Assembly (NCBI GenBank): GCA_963831155.1
Contig: CAWHOY010000006.1
Location: 248,001-312,000 of the forward strand
Length of the DNA stretch: 64,000 bases
DNA from: CAVRXQ01 sp963831155
Lineage (GTDB): Bacteria > Actinomycetota > Acidimicrobiia > Acidimicrobiales > Bog-793
Reading direction: 5' to 3'
The notes beneath the pieces were generated by a model that saw only the letters and a list, made by a program, of their open reading frames with translations, was not told where the DNA came from and did not search any database. Numbering within the stretch: the first letter of the stretch is position 1; each line of letters starts with the position of its first letter. Shown here piece by piece: positions 33,367 to 42,078 of this stretch. Position numbers and translations under genes: made by a program.

Positions 33367-34602
33367 TTATCCCGAGAAGTCGATCGTCACCGACCGACGG
33401 ACGGACTGTCCCGAACGCAGCCGCGCCGTGACGAGCAGCACATACGTCGCTGGCCGTGGCACATGAATTCCGCGCAGTGCGAGGTAGGCGGATGCACCCG
33501 GTGCGAGCTTCGGAACCTTGGCCGAAGCTTCACTCGAGCGTGCCGCGCGATTCAGCGCCGGAACGACGAGAGTCGAGATCATCGCGCCGCTGATCCACGT
33601 GTTGCCGACGTCCTTCACGACGATGATCACGCGGATCTTCTTCGTGGCGGCGATCACGGCGGTCGCCCCTGACGGCGGGATCTGAAGCGTTGTTGTCGGT
33701 TCCGGCAGCGTCGTCGTTGTGGTCGTGGTCGTGGTCGTGGTGGTCGTCGACGACGTCGACGACGCTCCCGGAAGCGTCGTCGTGGTCGTCGTCGTGGAAG
33801 GTTTCAGAAGAGTCGTTGTGGTGGGACTCGGAAGCCCGGTGATTCGCAAGGGCGGGGGCTCGATCGACACGTCGACGATCCCGATGGACGGCGCCGCGGC
33901 GAGGATTCTCGCGTGAGTAAGTGTCGTCGCGTAGGACGACACCGCGGCGGTCGACCAATTCGCGGCCGTGACGATCCAGCGCGAGCGCGGCATCGCCGCG
34001 TCGTGACCGTGGCGCCGGACAAGTCGCGTGAGCTCGTGGTACGCGGCGTCCGCCGATTCGAAGCTGCGCGCGGCCGACGAAAGGTTAACGGCCGCCCGGG
34101 CGGCGTCGGGCGGCGAGTCGATCGCCAGATTGATCCCCGTCGCGAGCAGTGCGATTCCGTCTGATCGCTCTTTGAGCACCGAGTTCATGAGGGAGCCGAT
34201 CATGGGGCCCGGCGCCGCCAAGCCCAGCTGCGCGTAGGTCGCTTGGGTGCCCTTCGCCTCGCGCTCGAGTTCAGTGAGGGCTACCTCGAGGGTCACCCGG
34301 CCGAACGAGGCTGGCGACGTCGAGTGGGAGCGGATGGCGCGCAGTTCGCGCGCCTCAAGATTCGACTGCGCGATCACCGCCGATGCCGCCGCCACCCAGG
34401 TCGCGTTGGCGCGGCGCTGAACGCCCGGTCCGGATTTGACGATGTCGTCGATCACCTCACCGAGGATCAGGGCGACGACCGCCACGATGACGACGGAAAC
34501 GATGATCCGTCGCCTGTCGCGGCGGTTCTGGTTCGGCGTGCGCCGGGCGCGCGGTCCGAGCACGGCCGAGACGCTACTGGGCGGTTCAGCGCAAAAGTCC
34601 AA
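33367..34602 (-). CDS. Membrane-anchored extracytoplasmic protein with Thr-rich linker
   Basis: Up to 411 residues; the frame opens with TTG at 34602, and a GTG at 34563 is an alternative. An N-terminal helix (about 33-50) anchors the protein, followed by a helical domain of about 170 residues. A low-complexity linker of threonines with Leu/Pro breaks follows (encoded at about 33690-33830), then a C-terminal beta-rich domain of roughly 110 residues (IRVIIVVKDVGNTWISGA...YVLLVTARLRSGQS). No named family is recognised. The threonine tract is a likely O-glycosylation site, which would fit the mannosyltransferases at the window start. Confidence 0.55.
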   Translation of the reverse strand: MDFCAEPPSSVSAVLGPRARRTPNQNRRDRRRIIVSVVIVAVVALILGEVIDDIVKSGPGVQRRANATWVAAASAVIAQSNLEARELRAIRSHSTSPASFGRVTLEVALTELEREAKGTQATYAQLGLAAPGPMIGSLMNSVLKERSDGIALLATGINLAIDSPPDAARAAVNLSSAARSFESADAAYHELTRLVRRHGHDAAMPRSRWIVTAANWSTAAVSSYATTLTHARILAAAPSIGIVDVSIEPPPLRITGLPSPTTTTLLKPSTTTTTTTLPGASSTSSTTTTTTTTTTTTTLPEPTTTLQIPPSGATAVIAATKKIRVIIVVKDVGNTWISGAMISTLVVPALNRAARSSEASAKVPKLAPGASAYLALRGIHVPRPATYVLLVTARLRSGQSVRRSVTIDFSG

Positions 34603-34631
34603 GCCGCGGCGTTACCGCCGTGGCTTGTGCC

Positions 34632-35816
34632 TTACTCGCCGACCGCACCTCCGCTGACGCTGACCTCCGACTTTGTCGAGCGCCAGTTGACGGTCGGCCG
34701 GATCGCCTCGGGGTTGACGCGGTCTTTGAAGCGCAGGGCGAGCTCGACGAGCGAAGCGACGTGCTCGTCGGAGAGAAGGTGGGGTTTCAGACCGAGCTCG
34801 GGGAGCTTCGTCGTCACCGCGTGGTAGTAGTGCTCTTCCTTTTCCACGCGCGGGTCGGGGATCGACTCGATGGTCACTGGGACTTTCGCGACACGCTTCA
34901 CCCACTCGGCGAGCTGGCCGACGGAGAACTCCTCGGTGAACTGATTGAAGACGCGGTACTCACCCGCCTCTGGCGGGTTGATACAGGCGAGTTCGACGCA
35001 CGCCAACGTGTCGCGGATGTCGAGCATGGCGCGCGTCTGGCCGCCCTTGCCATACACGGTGAGCGGATAGCCGACTGCCGCTTGCACCGCGAAGCGGTTC
35101 AGCACGGTGCCGAACACCCCGTCGTAGTCAAAGCGCGTCTCCAAGTCCGGGTGAAGCGCGGTCTCAGGCGTCTGTTGGCCGTAGACGATGCCTTGGTTGA
35201 GGTCCGTCGAACGCAGCCCCCAGATTCGACAGGCGAACGTGATGTTGTGACTGTCGTGCACCTTGGACAGGTGGTAGAAGGACCCCGGCTGCTTCGGGAA
35301 TGGCAGGACGTCGGTCCGGCCCTTGTGGGTGATCTCGATGAAGCCCTCTTCGATGTCGATGTTCGGCGTGCCGTACTCACCCATCGTCCCGAGCTTCACG
35401 AGGTGGATCGCCGGGTTGAGCTCGGACATCGCGTAGAGCAGGTTCAGGGTGCCGACGACGTTGTTCACCTGCGTGTACACCGCGTGCTCGCGATCGATCA
35501 TTGAGTAGGGCGCGCTGCGTTGCTCGCCGAAGTGGACGACCGCGTCGGGTTCGAAGCTGCGAAGGATTTCATGGACGAAAGGGAATTCGCAAAGGTCGCC
35601 GATGAAGGGCTCGATCGTGTGCCCGCTCACTTCCTTCCAGGTGGTGACGCGGCGCTGCAGCTGCCGGATCGGTACGAGGGAGTCGACGCCCATCTCGTCG
35701 TCGTAATGGCGACGGATGAGGTTGTCGACGACGCCGACGTCGTGGCCCCGATTAGAGAGGTGCAGCGCCGTCGGCCACCCGAGGTAGCCGTCACCTCCAA
35801 GAACAAGGATCCGCAT
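34632..35816 (-). CDS. sqdB: UDP-sulfoquinovose synthase (SQD1/SqdB)
   Basis: 394 residues from the ATG at 35816, with AGGAGGG eight bases upstream. The extended-SDR NAD motif LGGDGYLGWP (5-14) is followed by SQD1-specific blocks NLIRRHYDDEMG, HFGEQRSAPYSMID, KLGTMGEYGTPNIDIEEG and the catalytic YHLSK. The downstream DLNQGIVYGQ and YRVFNQFTEEFS also match. The enzyme makes UDP-sulfoquinovose from UDP-glucose and sulfite, the head-group donor of the sulfolipid SQDG. No sulfolipid transferase is adjacent. Confidence 0.9.
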   Translation of the reverse strand: MRILVLGGDGYLGWPTALHLSNRGHDVGVVDNLIRRHYDDEMGVDSLVPIRQLQRRVTTWKEVSGHTIEPFIGDLCEFPFVHEILRSFEPDAVVHFGEQRSAPYSMIDREHAVYTQVNNVVGTLNLLYAMSELNPAIHLVKLGTMGEYGTPNIDIEEGFIEITHKGRTDVLPFPKQPGSFYHLSKVHDSHNITFACRIWGLRSTDLNQGIVYGQQTPETALHPDLETRFDYDGVFGTVLNRFAVQAAVGYPLTVYGKGGQTRAMLDIRDTLACVELACINPPEAGEYRVFNQFTEEFSVGQLAEWVKRVAKVPVTIESIPDPRVEKEEHYYHAVTTKLPELGLKPHLLSDEHVASLVELALRFKDRVNPEAIRPTVNWRSTKSEVSVSGGAVGE

Positions 35817-35828
35817 CGGGCTTTCCCT

Positions 35829-35874
35829 CCTGTCGTTCAAACCGCGTGCTCTATCCACCGTGCCACTTCAGGCG
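35829..35874 (-). pseudogene. tRNA-like 5'-half fragment in the sqdB leader
   Basis: The minus strand contains GGCACGGTGGATAGAGCAC, a D-arm-like stretch of the kind found in tRNA genes, followed by GCGGTTTGAAC. No T-arm follows; the sqdB ribosome binding site comes instead. It is probably a truncated tRNA left by recombination. The match is short. Confidence 0.3.
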
Positions 35875-36059
35875 TCGCCCGCCAAGGATTTCGTCGGGGG
35901 ACCCACCGGCGATGCCGCGGAAGAACCGGGTGTCAGGGTCGTATGGGCGGCCTGATTGTAGTCGGGCCGACGATCTTTACGGCGTTCGCCAATTGTTTGC
36001 CACGCCGCCAGGTGGGATGGCCTCGACGCCCGGTTCGACGTGGGACACTCGAAGCGACC

Positions 36060-36132
36060 GCCGGTGTGGCGCAGCTGGTAGCGCAGACGACTTGTAATCG
36101 TCAGGTCGTGGGTTCGAGTCCCACCACCGGCT
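36060..36132 (+). tRNA. tRNA-Thr(TGT)
   Basis: Acceptor GCCGGTG/CACCGGC with discriminator T, D-arm GCGC/GCGC, anticodon stem GACGA/TCGTC with loop CTTGTAA (anticodon TGT), and T-arm GTGGG-TTCGAGT-CCCAC. 73 bases. Confidence 0.95.
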
Positions 36133-36150
36133 CTCGCCCGTGTCGCGGAT

Positions 36151-37646
36151 CTACCGGTACTCGCGCGGAACGCGGTAAATGCCGTCCGGAGCCGCCGGCT
36201 CGCCCGCCAGCGAGGCGAGAACATCGACTTCGTCGACCGGGATCGGCTCGAGCTCCGGGGCGACATAGCCGGGGTACTCGGCGGCTGGGATCGCCTCGTA
36301 TCCGCCTTCGTCCGAACGCACGACGATGTTCGGCCGCTTGCGTCGCCAGGCGCCGGGGGTGTCGCGCAACTCGACGCATATCTTGTAGGCGATCGGGAAC
36401 GTGACGATCGGGACGACGATCGTCAGGATCCGGAACCCCCACAACACCTCGTTCAAGGTGAGATGGAGGTAGTTCGCCAATACGTCGGTCGCGCTCGCGC
36501 CGAAGAGCATGAAGTAAAAGGCGAACACCGCGCATCCGAGCGCGGTGCGTTTCGGTCGGTCACGCGGTCGGTCTAGCAGATGGTGCTCTTGGTTGTCCCC
36601 GGTGAGCTGCGCTTCGAGCAGCGGCCAGAGGTAGATCAACGTGAAGGTGATCCCCGGCATGAGCACACCCGCGAAGAACGCATTCGGGATCATGTGGCCG
36701 GGGAAGTGGATCTCCCAGGCGGGCCAGATCCGCAGCGCGCCGTCGAGCCATCCCATGTACCAGTCCGGTTGCACGGCGTAGCTGACGAGATACGGCTTGT
36801 ACGGGCCGTAGATCCAGATCGGGTTGATCTGGATCGCCGCACCCATCAGTGCGGTGACGCCGGTGATCAAAAAGAGAAACCCCGTTGTCTTGGCGGCGAA
36901 CGTCGGCCACAAGGGGGAGCCGACGACATTGTCTTCGCGCGCCGCCTTCGACTTGAACTGAGTGTGCTTTTGGTGGACGAGCAAACCGAGGTGCGCCGCC
37001 AACAGCCCGAGGATGAGGAGCGGCAGGATCAACACGTGGATGACGTAAAAACGCGGAATGATCGTGCCGTTGCCGGGATAGTTTCCCCCGAACAAGAAAA
37101 AGGCGAGGTACTCGCCGACGAGCGGGATCGACTCGGTGATCGAGAACGCGATGCGGATCCCCGTACCCGAGATGAGATCGTCGGGGAGCGAGTAGCCGAG
37201 GAATCCGTTAAAGATGGCGAGGATGAGCAACGTCGCGCCGATCATCCAGTTCAACTCGCGGGGGCGACGGAACGCACCGGTGAAGAAGATGCGCAGCATG
37301 TGAACGACGATCGCGCCAACGAAGATGTTCGCTGCCCAGTGATGCATCTGTCGCATCAACAACCCGCCGCGTACCGCGAACGAGAGGTTCACGGTCGACT
37401 CGTACGCCTCGGAGACCTTCACGCCCCGAAGCGGCACGTACGGGCCCGAATAGACGACCTCGTGCGCGGACGGCACGAAGTACAGCGTCAGAAAGACGCC
37501 CGTCGCCAACAAGATGATGAATGAATAGAGCGCGATCTCACCGAGCAGGAACGACCAGTGGTCCGGGAAGATCTTGTTGAGGACCGATCTCCCCCGCGTG
37601 AGAACGCGAGGCGGTTGTCGATCCAGTCGTACAGCTTGTCGATCAC
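36151..37646 (-). CDS. qcrB: Cytochrome bc complex cytochrome b subunit QcrB (frameshift near N-terminus)
   Basis: About 498 residues. The start is the GTG at 37646, which overlaps the qcrA stop as GTGA and gives VIDKLYDWIDNRLAFSRGG. The frame is then lost at the CCCCC run at 37591-37595; one extra base would join it to SVLNKIFPDHWSFLLGEIALYSF. The rest is complete: heme-b histidines in MRQMHHWAAN and VVHMLR, GYSLPDDLISG, and the Actinobacteria-type C-terminal extension. QcrB oxidises menaquinol within the bc complex. As an essential gene its break is probably a sequencing error, but that is inference. Confidence 0.88.
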
Positions 37647-38587
37647 GCCGTTCCGCCTCGCGACCAGAACCCGGGACCGATCGGTTCGTCGTAGCCCTTC
37701 TGTGCGCGCAGGTGCCCGGAGGAGTCGACGTAGAGCGGCAGCTGTGCCAACGGTCGCGGCGCCGGACCGAAGGTCGGCTCAGCACCGTCACGCACGTCGA
37801 ACGTCGACTGGTGGCAGGGGCACAGCAGGTCCTCGGTGAGCTCCTCATAGAGCGCGACGGGACATCCGGCGTGCGTGCAGACCTTCGAATAGGCGACGTA
37901 ACCGTTCGGCCCCCAGGTCTCGCGCCCGGGCCTTGTGACGATGTTGCCGGATTGCTGGAGGCGGACGAGGACCGTCTGGCTGAGCGCGCCGCCGATGTCG
38001 TCTTCAGGAAAGACCGTCAGGATCCCACCGACGTTGACGTCGTCGACGTGGACTTGCGCCCCGGCGAGCGTCGTCAGATAGGAGCCCTTGCGCCACGCCG
38101 TCGTGTACAGCTGCTTCTTCGGCAGCGGGCCGAGCGACCGGACCAACGGGAAGGCGGCGACAATCCCGAAGATGGCTGCCGCGGCGCCCATCGCCTTCGC
38201 CAAGAAGCTGCGGCGGTCGATCGCAATCTTGCCGCGCGAGACGAAGTCGCCGACGACAAGGTCGCGCTGGTCCTTCGTGACCGCCATCAGCTTGCGCGGC
38301 TCTTCGAAGGGACCCCGAGGCATGAGGTACTTGCCCCACGATGTCAGCGCGATGCCGAATGCCGCCATGCCGACGCCGAGCGACACCCCGAGCCAGCGGC
38401 TCGCGGCCGCCTGCCAATACGCGGCGCCGAATCCGGCGAAGGCGAGCACCGAGAGGACGAAGAAGCTCCCGGCGATCCGCTCAACGCGCAGCGGATGGCG
38501 GGCCGCGACCTGCAATTGGGGCGCGTCGAGGGGAACGAGAGCCTCGCCGTTGCCTTCCACACCAGTCGGCGCGTGACTGTCAGGCAC
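37643..38587 (-). CDS. qcrA: Rieske iron-sulfur subunit QcrA of the cytochrome bc complex
   Basis: 314 residues from the GTG at 38587, which overlaps the qcrC stop. The actinobacterial layout has transmembrane helices near 40-100 and a third at about 165-185, then the Rieske domain with CTHAGCPV and CPCHQSTF, which bind the 2Fe-2S cluster. It transfers electrons from menaquinol to the cytochrome c subunit. It is coupled to qcrB by a GTGA overlap. Confidence 0.92.
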   Translation of the reverse strand: MPDSHAPTGVEGNGEALVPLDAPQLQVAARHPLRVERIAGSFFVLSVLAFAGFGAAYWQAAASRWLGVSLGVGMAAFGIALTSWGKYLMPRGPFEEPRKLMAVTKDQRDLVVGDFVSRGKIAIDRRSFLAKAMGAAAAIFGIVAAFPLVRSLGPLPKKQLYTTAWRKGSYLTTLAGAQVHVDDVNVGGILTVFPEDDIGGALSQTVLVRLQQSGNIVTRPGRETWGPNGYVAYSKVCTHAGCPVALYEELTEDLLCPCHQSTFDVRDGAEPTFGPAPRPLAQLPLYVDSSGHLRAQKGYDEPIGPGFWSRGGTA

Positions 38588-39425
38588 CGTGCGCCACCTG
38601 GTTGCCTGAAGGCGCGTGCGAGTCGTGTTCGTCATCGCCGGCAGGTGAGCGGTCGCCGATCCACAGCGCGATGAGCACGATCAGCCCGACGCCGAGGAAC
38701 AGCCCGATGAAGCCTTCGGCGACCGGGCCGACGCCACCGAGGCCGAGGCCACCCGGATCAGCGGGGTGCTCGACGTCCTTTGTCACGTAAGCGACGATGT
38801 CGTCGACCTGCTGAGGGGTGAACTCGGCGATCAGCCGCGGCATGTTCCCAGGCCCGGTCTCGATGGCTTCAGCAACTTGGGTCTTGGTGAGACCGTGCAG
38901 CGGAGGTGCTGTGATCCCGTTCGACAGCGCGTCACCGGAGCCGGTGATCGTGTGACAGGGCGCGCAATTCAAGGCGAACAGGCTGAACCCGTTGCTCACG
39001 CTCGCGCCTTTCAGATTCACGTTCGGAATCGAAGGTCCTCCAGGAGAAAGCGACGCGACGTAGTACGCGATGTCCTTGGTCTGCTGACGCGTGAAAAGGG
39101 CCGGTTTGCGCAACGGCTGCGAGGTCGGGTTCGCGAGCGGCATCCATCCGCTTGAGACCCACAGGTCCACCGTCGCCGATCCCACCCCCTCGATGTTCGG
39201 CGCGAGCGCGCTGCCGGTGGCGAACGTTCCGTGACACGTCGAGCAGTTCGCATCGAACAGAGTCCGTCCCTCTTGCAGATCCGCGTTCGAAACCTGCGTC
39301 GCCGCCTCGGCGAGCGAGACCCGCGCCGATGCGCGCGGCGCCCGCAGGTGCGGAGGCGCGAAGGCGAGGACACCGATCACAACAGCGAGGCCGATGATGG
39401 CGATGGGCAAGGCGGCCGCGCGCAC
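38580..39425 (-). CDS. qcrC: Diheme cytochrome c subunit QcrC of the cytochrome bc complex
   Basis: 281 residues from a GTG at 39425. An N-terminal membrane helix precedes two heme c sites, CSTCH and CAPCH, each followed by the Met-ligand regions (GWMPLA and GNMPRL). A C-terminal transmembrane helix (GFIGLFLGVGLIVLIALWIG) anchors it. It carries electrons directly to the aa3 oxidase, so no soluble cytochrome c is needed. Order ctaE-qcrC-qcrA-qcrB as in other Actinobacteria. Confidence 0.92.
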   Translation of the reverse strand: MRAAALPIAIIGLAVVIGVLAFAPPHLRAPRASARVSLAEAATQVSNADLQEGRTLFDANCSTCHGTFATGSALAPNIEGVGSATVDLWVSSGWMPLANPTSQPLRKPALFTRQQTKDIAYYVASLSPGGPSIPNVNLKGASVSNGFSLFALNCAPCHTITGSGDALSNGITAPPLHGLTKTQVAEAIETGPGNMPRLIAEFTPQQVDDIVAYVTKDVEHPADPGGLGLGGVGPVAEGFIGLFLGVGLIVLIALWIGDRSPAGDDEHDSHAPSGNQVAHGA

Positions 39426-39441
39426 GACGGACGCGCCCCGC

Positions 39442-40062
39442 CTAGGAGAGGAGGAAGAGCGCACTGAACAGACCGATCCAGACGATGTCGACAAAGTGCC
39501 AGTAGTAACTCACCGCTTGATAGACCGAAGTCTCGCCCATGTCACCGCGTGGACCGGACATGCGGATCAACAACGCGATCATCGCCACGAGTCCGAGAGC
39601 GACGTGCAGCCCGTGCAAGCCCGACATGATGTAGAAGAGCGAGCCGTATGCATTCGTCCGCGGACGGAACGGCAGCGTCTTCCACTCGTACATCTGGTTG
39701 GCGAGGAACGCCGCGCCGAGCAGGAAGCTCGTGATTATCCAGGCGCGTGCTTTGTTCCGCTCGCCGCGTTCTTGTGCCCACACACCCAGCTGCATCGTCG
39801 GGCTCGAAGCGAGCAGCACGAAAGTGAAAACGGCGGCCTGGATCGTGTCGAGCTTCGTCCCCGGCGGCGGCCAGACCGTGGCGTGTGCCCGGATGGTGAA
39901 GAAGGCCGCGAAGAGGCCCGAAAAGAACATGAACTCGGAACCGAGCCAGATCATCACCCCGACGGCCAGCAACTGGGGCCGACGAGGGTGGACCGGGGCT
40001 GCCGACGGCGGGGTGTCGATCGCCGTCGCCTCCGTCACGGCGTCTTTCTTAGTCGAGAGCAC
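39442..40062 (-). CDS. ctaE: Cytochrome c oxidase subunit III CtaE
   Basis: 206 residues, five transmembrane helices, the short actinobacterial form. Conserved blocks are MIWLGSEFMFFSGLF, ANQMYEWKTLPF, SGLHGLHVALGL and the terminal SYYWHFVDIVWIGLF. It is a structural subunit of the aa3 oxidase. It is first in the qcr cluster, divergent from hemE with 77 bases between. Confidence 0.92.
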   Translation of the reverse strand: MLSTKKDAVTEATAIDTPPSAAPVHPRRPQLLAVGVMIWLGSEFMFFSGLFAAFFTIRAHATVWPPPGTKLDTIQAAVFTFVLLASSPTMQLGVWAQERGERNKARAWIITSFLLGAAFLANQMYEWKTLPFRPRTNAYGSLFYIMSGLHGLHVALGLVAMIALLIRMSGPRGDMGETSVYQAVSYYWHFVDIVWIGLFSALFLLS

Positions 40063-40139
40063 GCCAATCGCACCAAACGCCCGGAGGCGGGAGGCGGCGA
40101 CGAAATCGCCGCTCTCGGTGCGGCTATAGCGTCCTTTCG

Positions 40140-41167
40140 ATGCCCGCTCCGAGCGCCGACTTCCTTGCCGCGTGTCGGGGCGAGCGGGTCGGGCGCACCC
40201 CCGTTTGGTTCATGCGACAGGCAGGTCGGTCGCTCCCCGAGTACCGCTCGCTGAGAGGTTCGGGGAGCATCTTGGACGCCGTCCGAGACGTCCCGCTCGC
40301 GATCGAGGCAACCGGCCAGCCCGTACGCCGCTACGGCGTCGACGCCGCGATTGTCTTCTCCGACATCATGGTCCCCCTGCAAGCGGCCGGAGTCGACCTC
40401 GAAATCGTCGCCGGGACGGGCCCCGTTGTCGCCCGGCCCGTGCACGACCGCGCCGACGTCGACCGCCTGGGCGGGTTCAACCCTGACGCCGCAGCTTTCG
40501 TCGCCGAAACCGTGCGGGGTGCGACGAAGGAACTCGAAGTACCCGTGATCGGCTTCGCGGGAGCGCCCTTCACGCTCGCGAGCTACCTCGTCGAGGGCGG
40601 CCCTTCCCGCGACCACGCCCGCACGAGGGCATTGATGCACGCCGACCCGCAGACTTGGTTCGCGCTCACCGATCGCCTGGCGGAGATCTCCCTCGGCTCG
40701 CTCGTTCAGCAGATCGATGCCGGGGCGGCCGCGGTCCAGCTCTTCGACAGTTGGGCCGGCAGCCTTTCGCGCGCCGACTATGAGCGGTTCGCGCTCCCCC
40801 TACGGGCCGCATCCTCGAGGCGCTGGCGTCGTTCGGGGTACCGCGCATTCTGTTCGGAGTCGGAACCGGCGAGTTCCTGGATCTGATGGCGCGCTCCGGC
40901 GCCGATGTGGTCGGCGTCGACTGGCGCATTCCCCTCGACGACGCGGCGGCGCGCACCGGCTCCGGCGTCGCGTTGCAAGGCAACCTCGATCCGGCGATCT
41001 GCCTCGCGGGGTTCGAAGCGGCGGCCGAAGCGGCGCGCCTCGTCCTCGCGAAGGGGCGCTCCGCCGCGGGCCACATCTTCAATCTCGGCCATGGCGTGCT
41101 CCCTGAGACCGACCCGGGCGTTTTGAAATCGCTCGTCGACCTCGTTCATGAGGAGGGACAACGGTGA
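40140..41167 (+). CDS. hemE: Uroporphyrinogen decarboxylase HemE (internal frameshift)
   Basis: About 342 residues if repaired. The first frame gives FMRQAGRSLPEYR (the catalytic Arg loop), VFSDIMVPLQA (catalytic Asp) and GFAGAPFTLASYL, to FALPL. The frame is lost at CCCCC (40796-40800). One added C gives FALPPTGRILEAL and continues through FGVGTGEFLDLM, SGADVVGVDWRIPL, LQGNLDP and FNLGHGVLPETDP to the stop. It decarboxylates uroporphyrinogen III to coproporphyrinogen III. It is coupled to hemH by GTGA. Confidence 0.9.
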
Positions 41168-42078
41168 CGACCGGGGTGGTCGTGATGGCGTACGGCACGC
41201 CGGCGACGCCTGGAGACGTCGAGGCCTTCTACACCGACATCCGCCGCGGGCGTCAGCCGAGCGGCGAGCAGCTCGCGGACCTCCGAGCGCGCTACGCGGC
41301 CATCGGCGGGGTCTCTCCGCTTGCCGCGCGCACCTCCGCTCAAGTTCAAGCGTTGCGGCGCGCCCTCGACGCGACGTCACCAGGTCATTACCGCGTTGCC
41401 TACGGCGCGAAGCACTCGCCTCCAAAGATCGAACAAGCGGTGGACTCGCTCGCGGAGCAAGGCGTCGGCGCAATCGTCGGGATCGTCCTCGCGCCGCACT
41501 ATTCGGCGATGAGCGTCGGTCAGTACATCGAGCGCGCTCGTGGGCAGGCAGAATCTCGCGGCCTGAGAAGTGCCTTCGTCGAGCGGTGGGGGACGAATCC
41601 CACCCTCGTAGACGTGCTCGCCGAGCGCACGCTCGACGCCATCGCCAGTCTCGGGTGTGCACCAGACGAGGTCGAGGTCGTGATCACGGCTCACAGCCTC
41701 CCGGTCCGCATCCTGGAATCCGGAGACTCGTATCCCGCCGAGCTCGCGGAGACCGCGGCGCTCGTTGCCGAGGCGGCCGGCCTTCCCCGCTGGCGGACCG
41801 GCTGGCAGAGCGCGGGGCGAACGAACGAGGAATGGCTCGGACCAGACATCTTGGACGAGCTCGACGACTTAGTCGCCGAAGGCGCACGCGCCGTCGTGGT
41901 GTGTCCCGCCGGCTTCACCTCAGACCACCTCGAGGTGTGCTACGACCTCGACATCGCGGCGAAGGCGCGCTCGGAAGAGCTCGGTCTTTTGTTCGCGAGA
42001 ACCGCTTCCTTGAACGACGATCCACGTGTCGCGTCGGCGCTCGCGGAACTCGTCGTCGCGGCAGATCCTGTGCCGTGA
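41164..42078 (+). CDS. hemH: Ferrochelatase (probably coproporphyrin III ferrochelatase)
   Basis: 304 residues starting with GTG in the GTGA overlap with hemE. Conserved blocks: MAYGTPATPGDVEAFY, GGVSPL, GAKHSPP, the catalytic His in ITAHSLPVR, the QSAGRTNEEWLGP region and VVVCPAGFTSDHLEVCYDLD. It inserts iron into the porphyrin. Its neighbours hemE and hemY, with no hemF or hemN seen nearby, fit the actinobacterial coproporphyrin-dependent route, so the substrate is inferred to be coproporphyrin III. Confidence 0.9.
   Translation: MTTGVVVMAYGTPATPGDVEAFYTDIRRGRQPSGEQLADLRARYAAIGGVSPLAARTSAQVQALRRALDATSPGHYRVAYGAKHSPPKIEQAVDSLAEQGVGAIVGIVLAPHYSAMSVGQYIERARGQAESRGLRSAFVERWGTNPTLVDVLAERTLDAIASLGCAPDEVEVVITAHSLPVRILESGDSYPAELAETAALVAEAAGLPRWRTGWQSAGRTNEEWLGPDILDELDDLVAEGARAVVVCPAGFTSDHLEVCYDLDIAAKARSEELGLLFARTASLNDDPRVASALAELVVAADPVP

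Noticed and set aside
41148..42074. Long upstream extension of the hemY frame
   Set aside because: It is an alternate frame of hemH; the GTGA overlap at 42075 gives the natural start.
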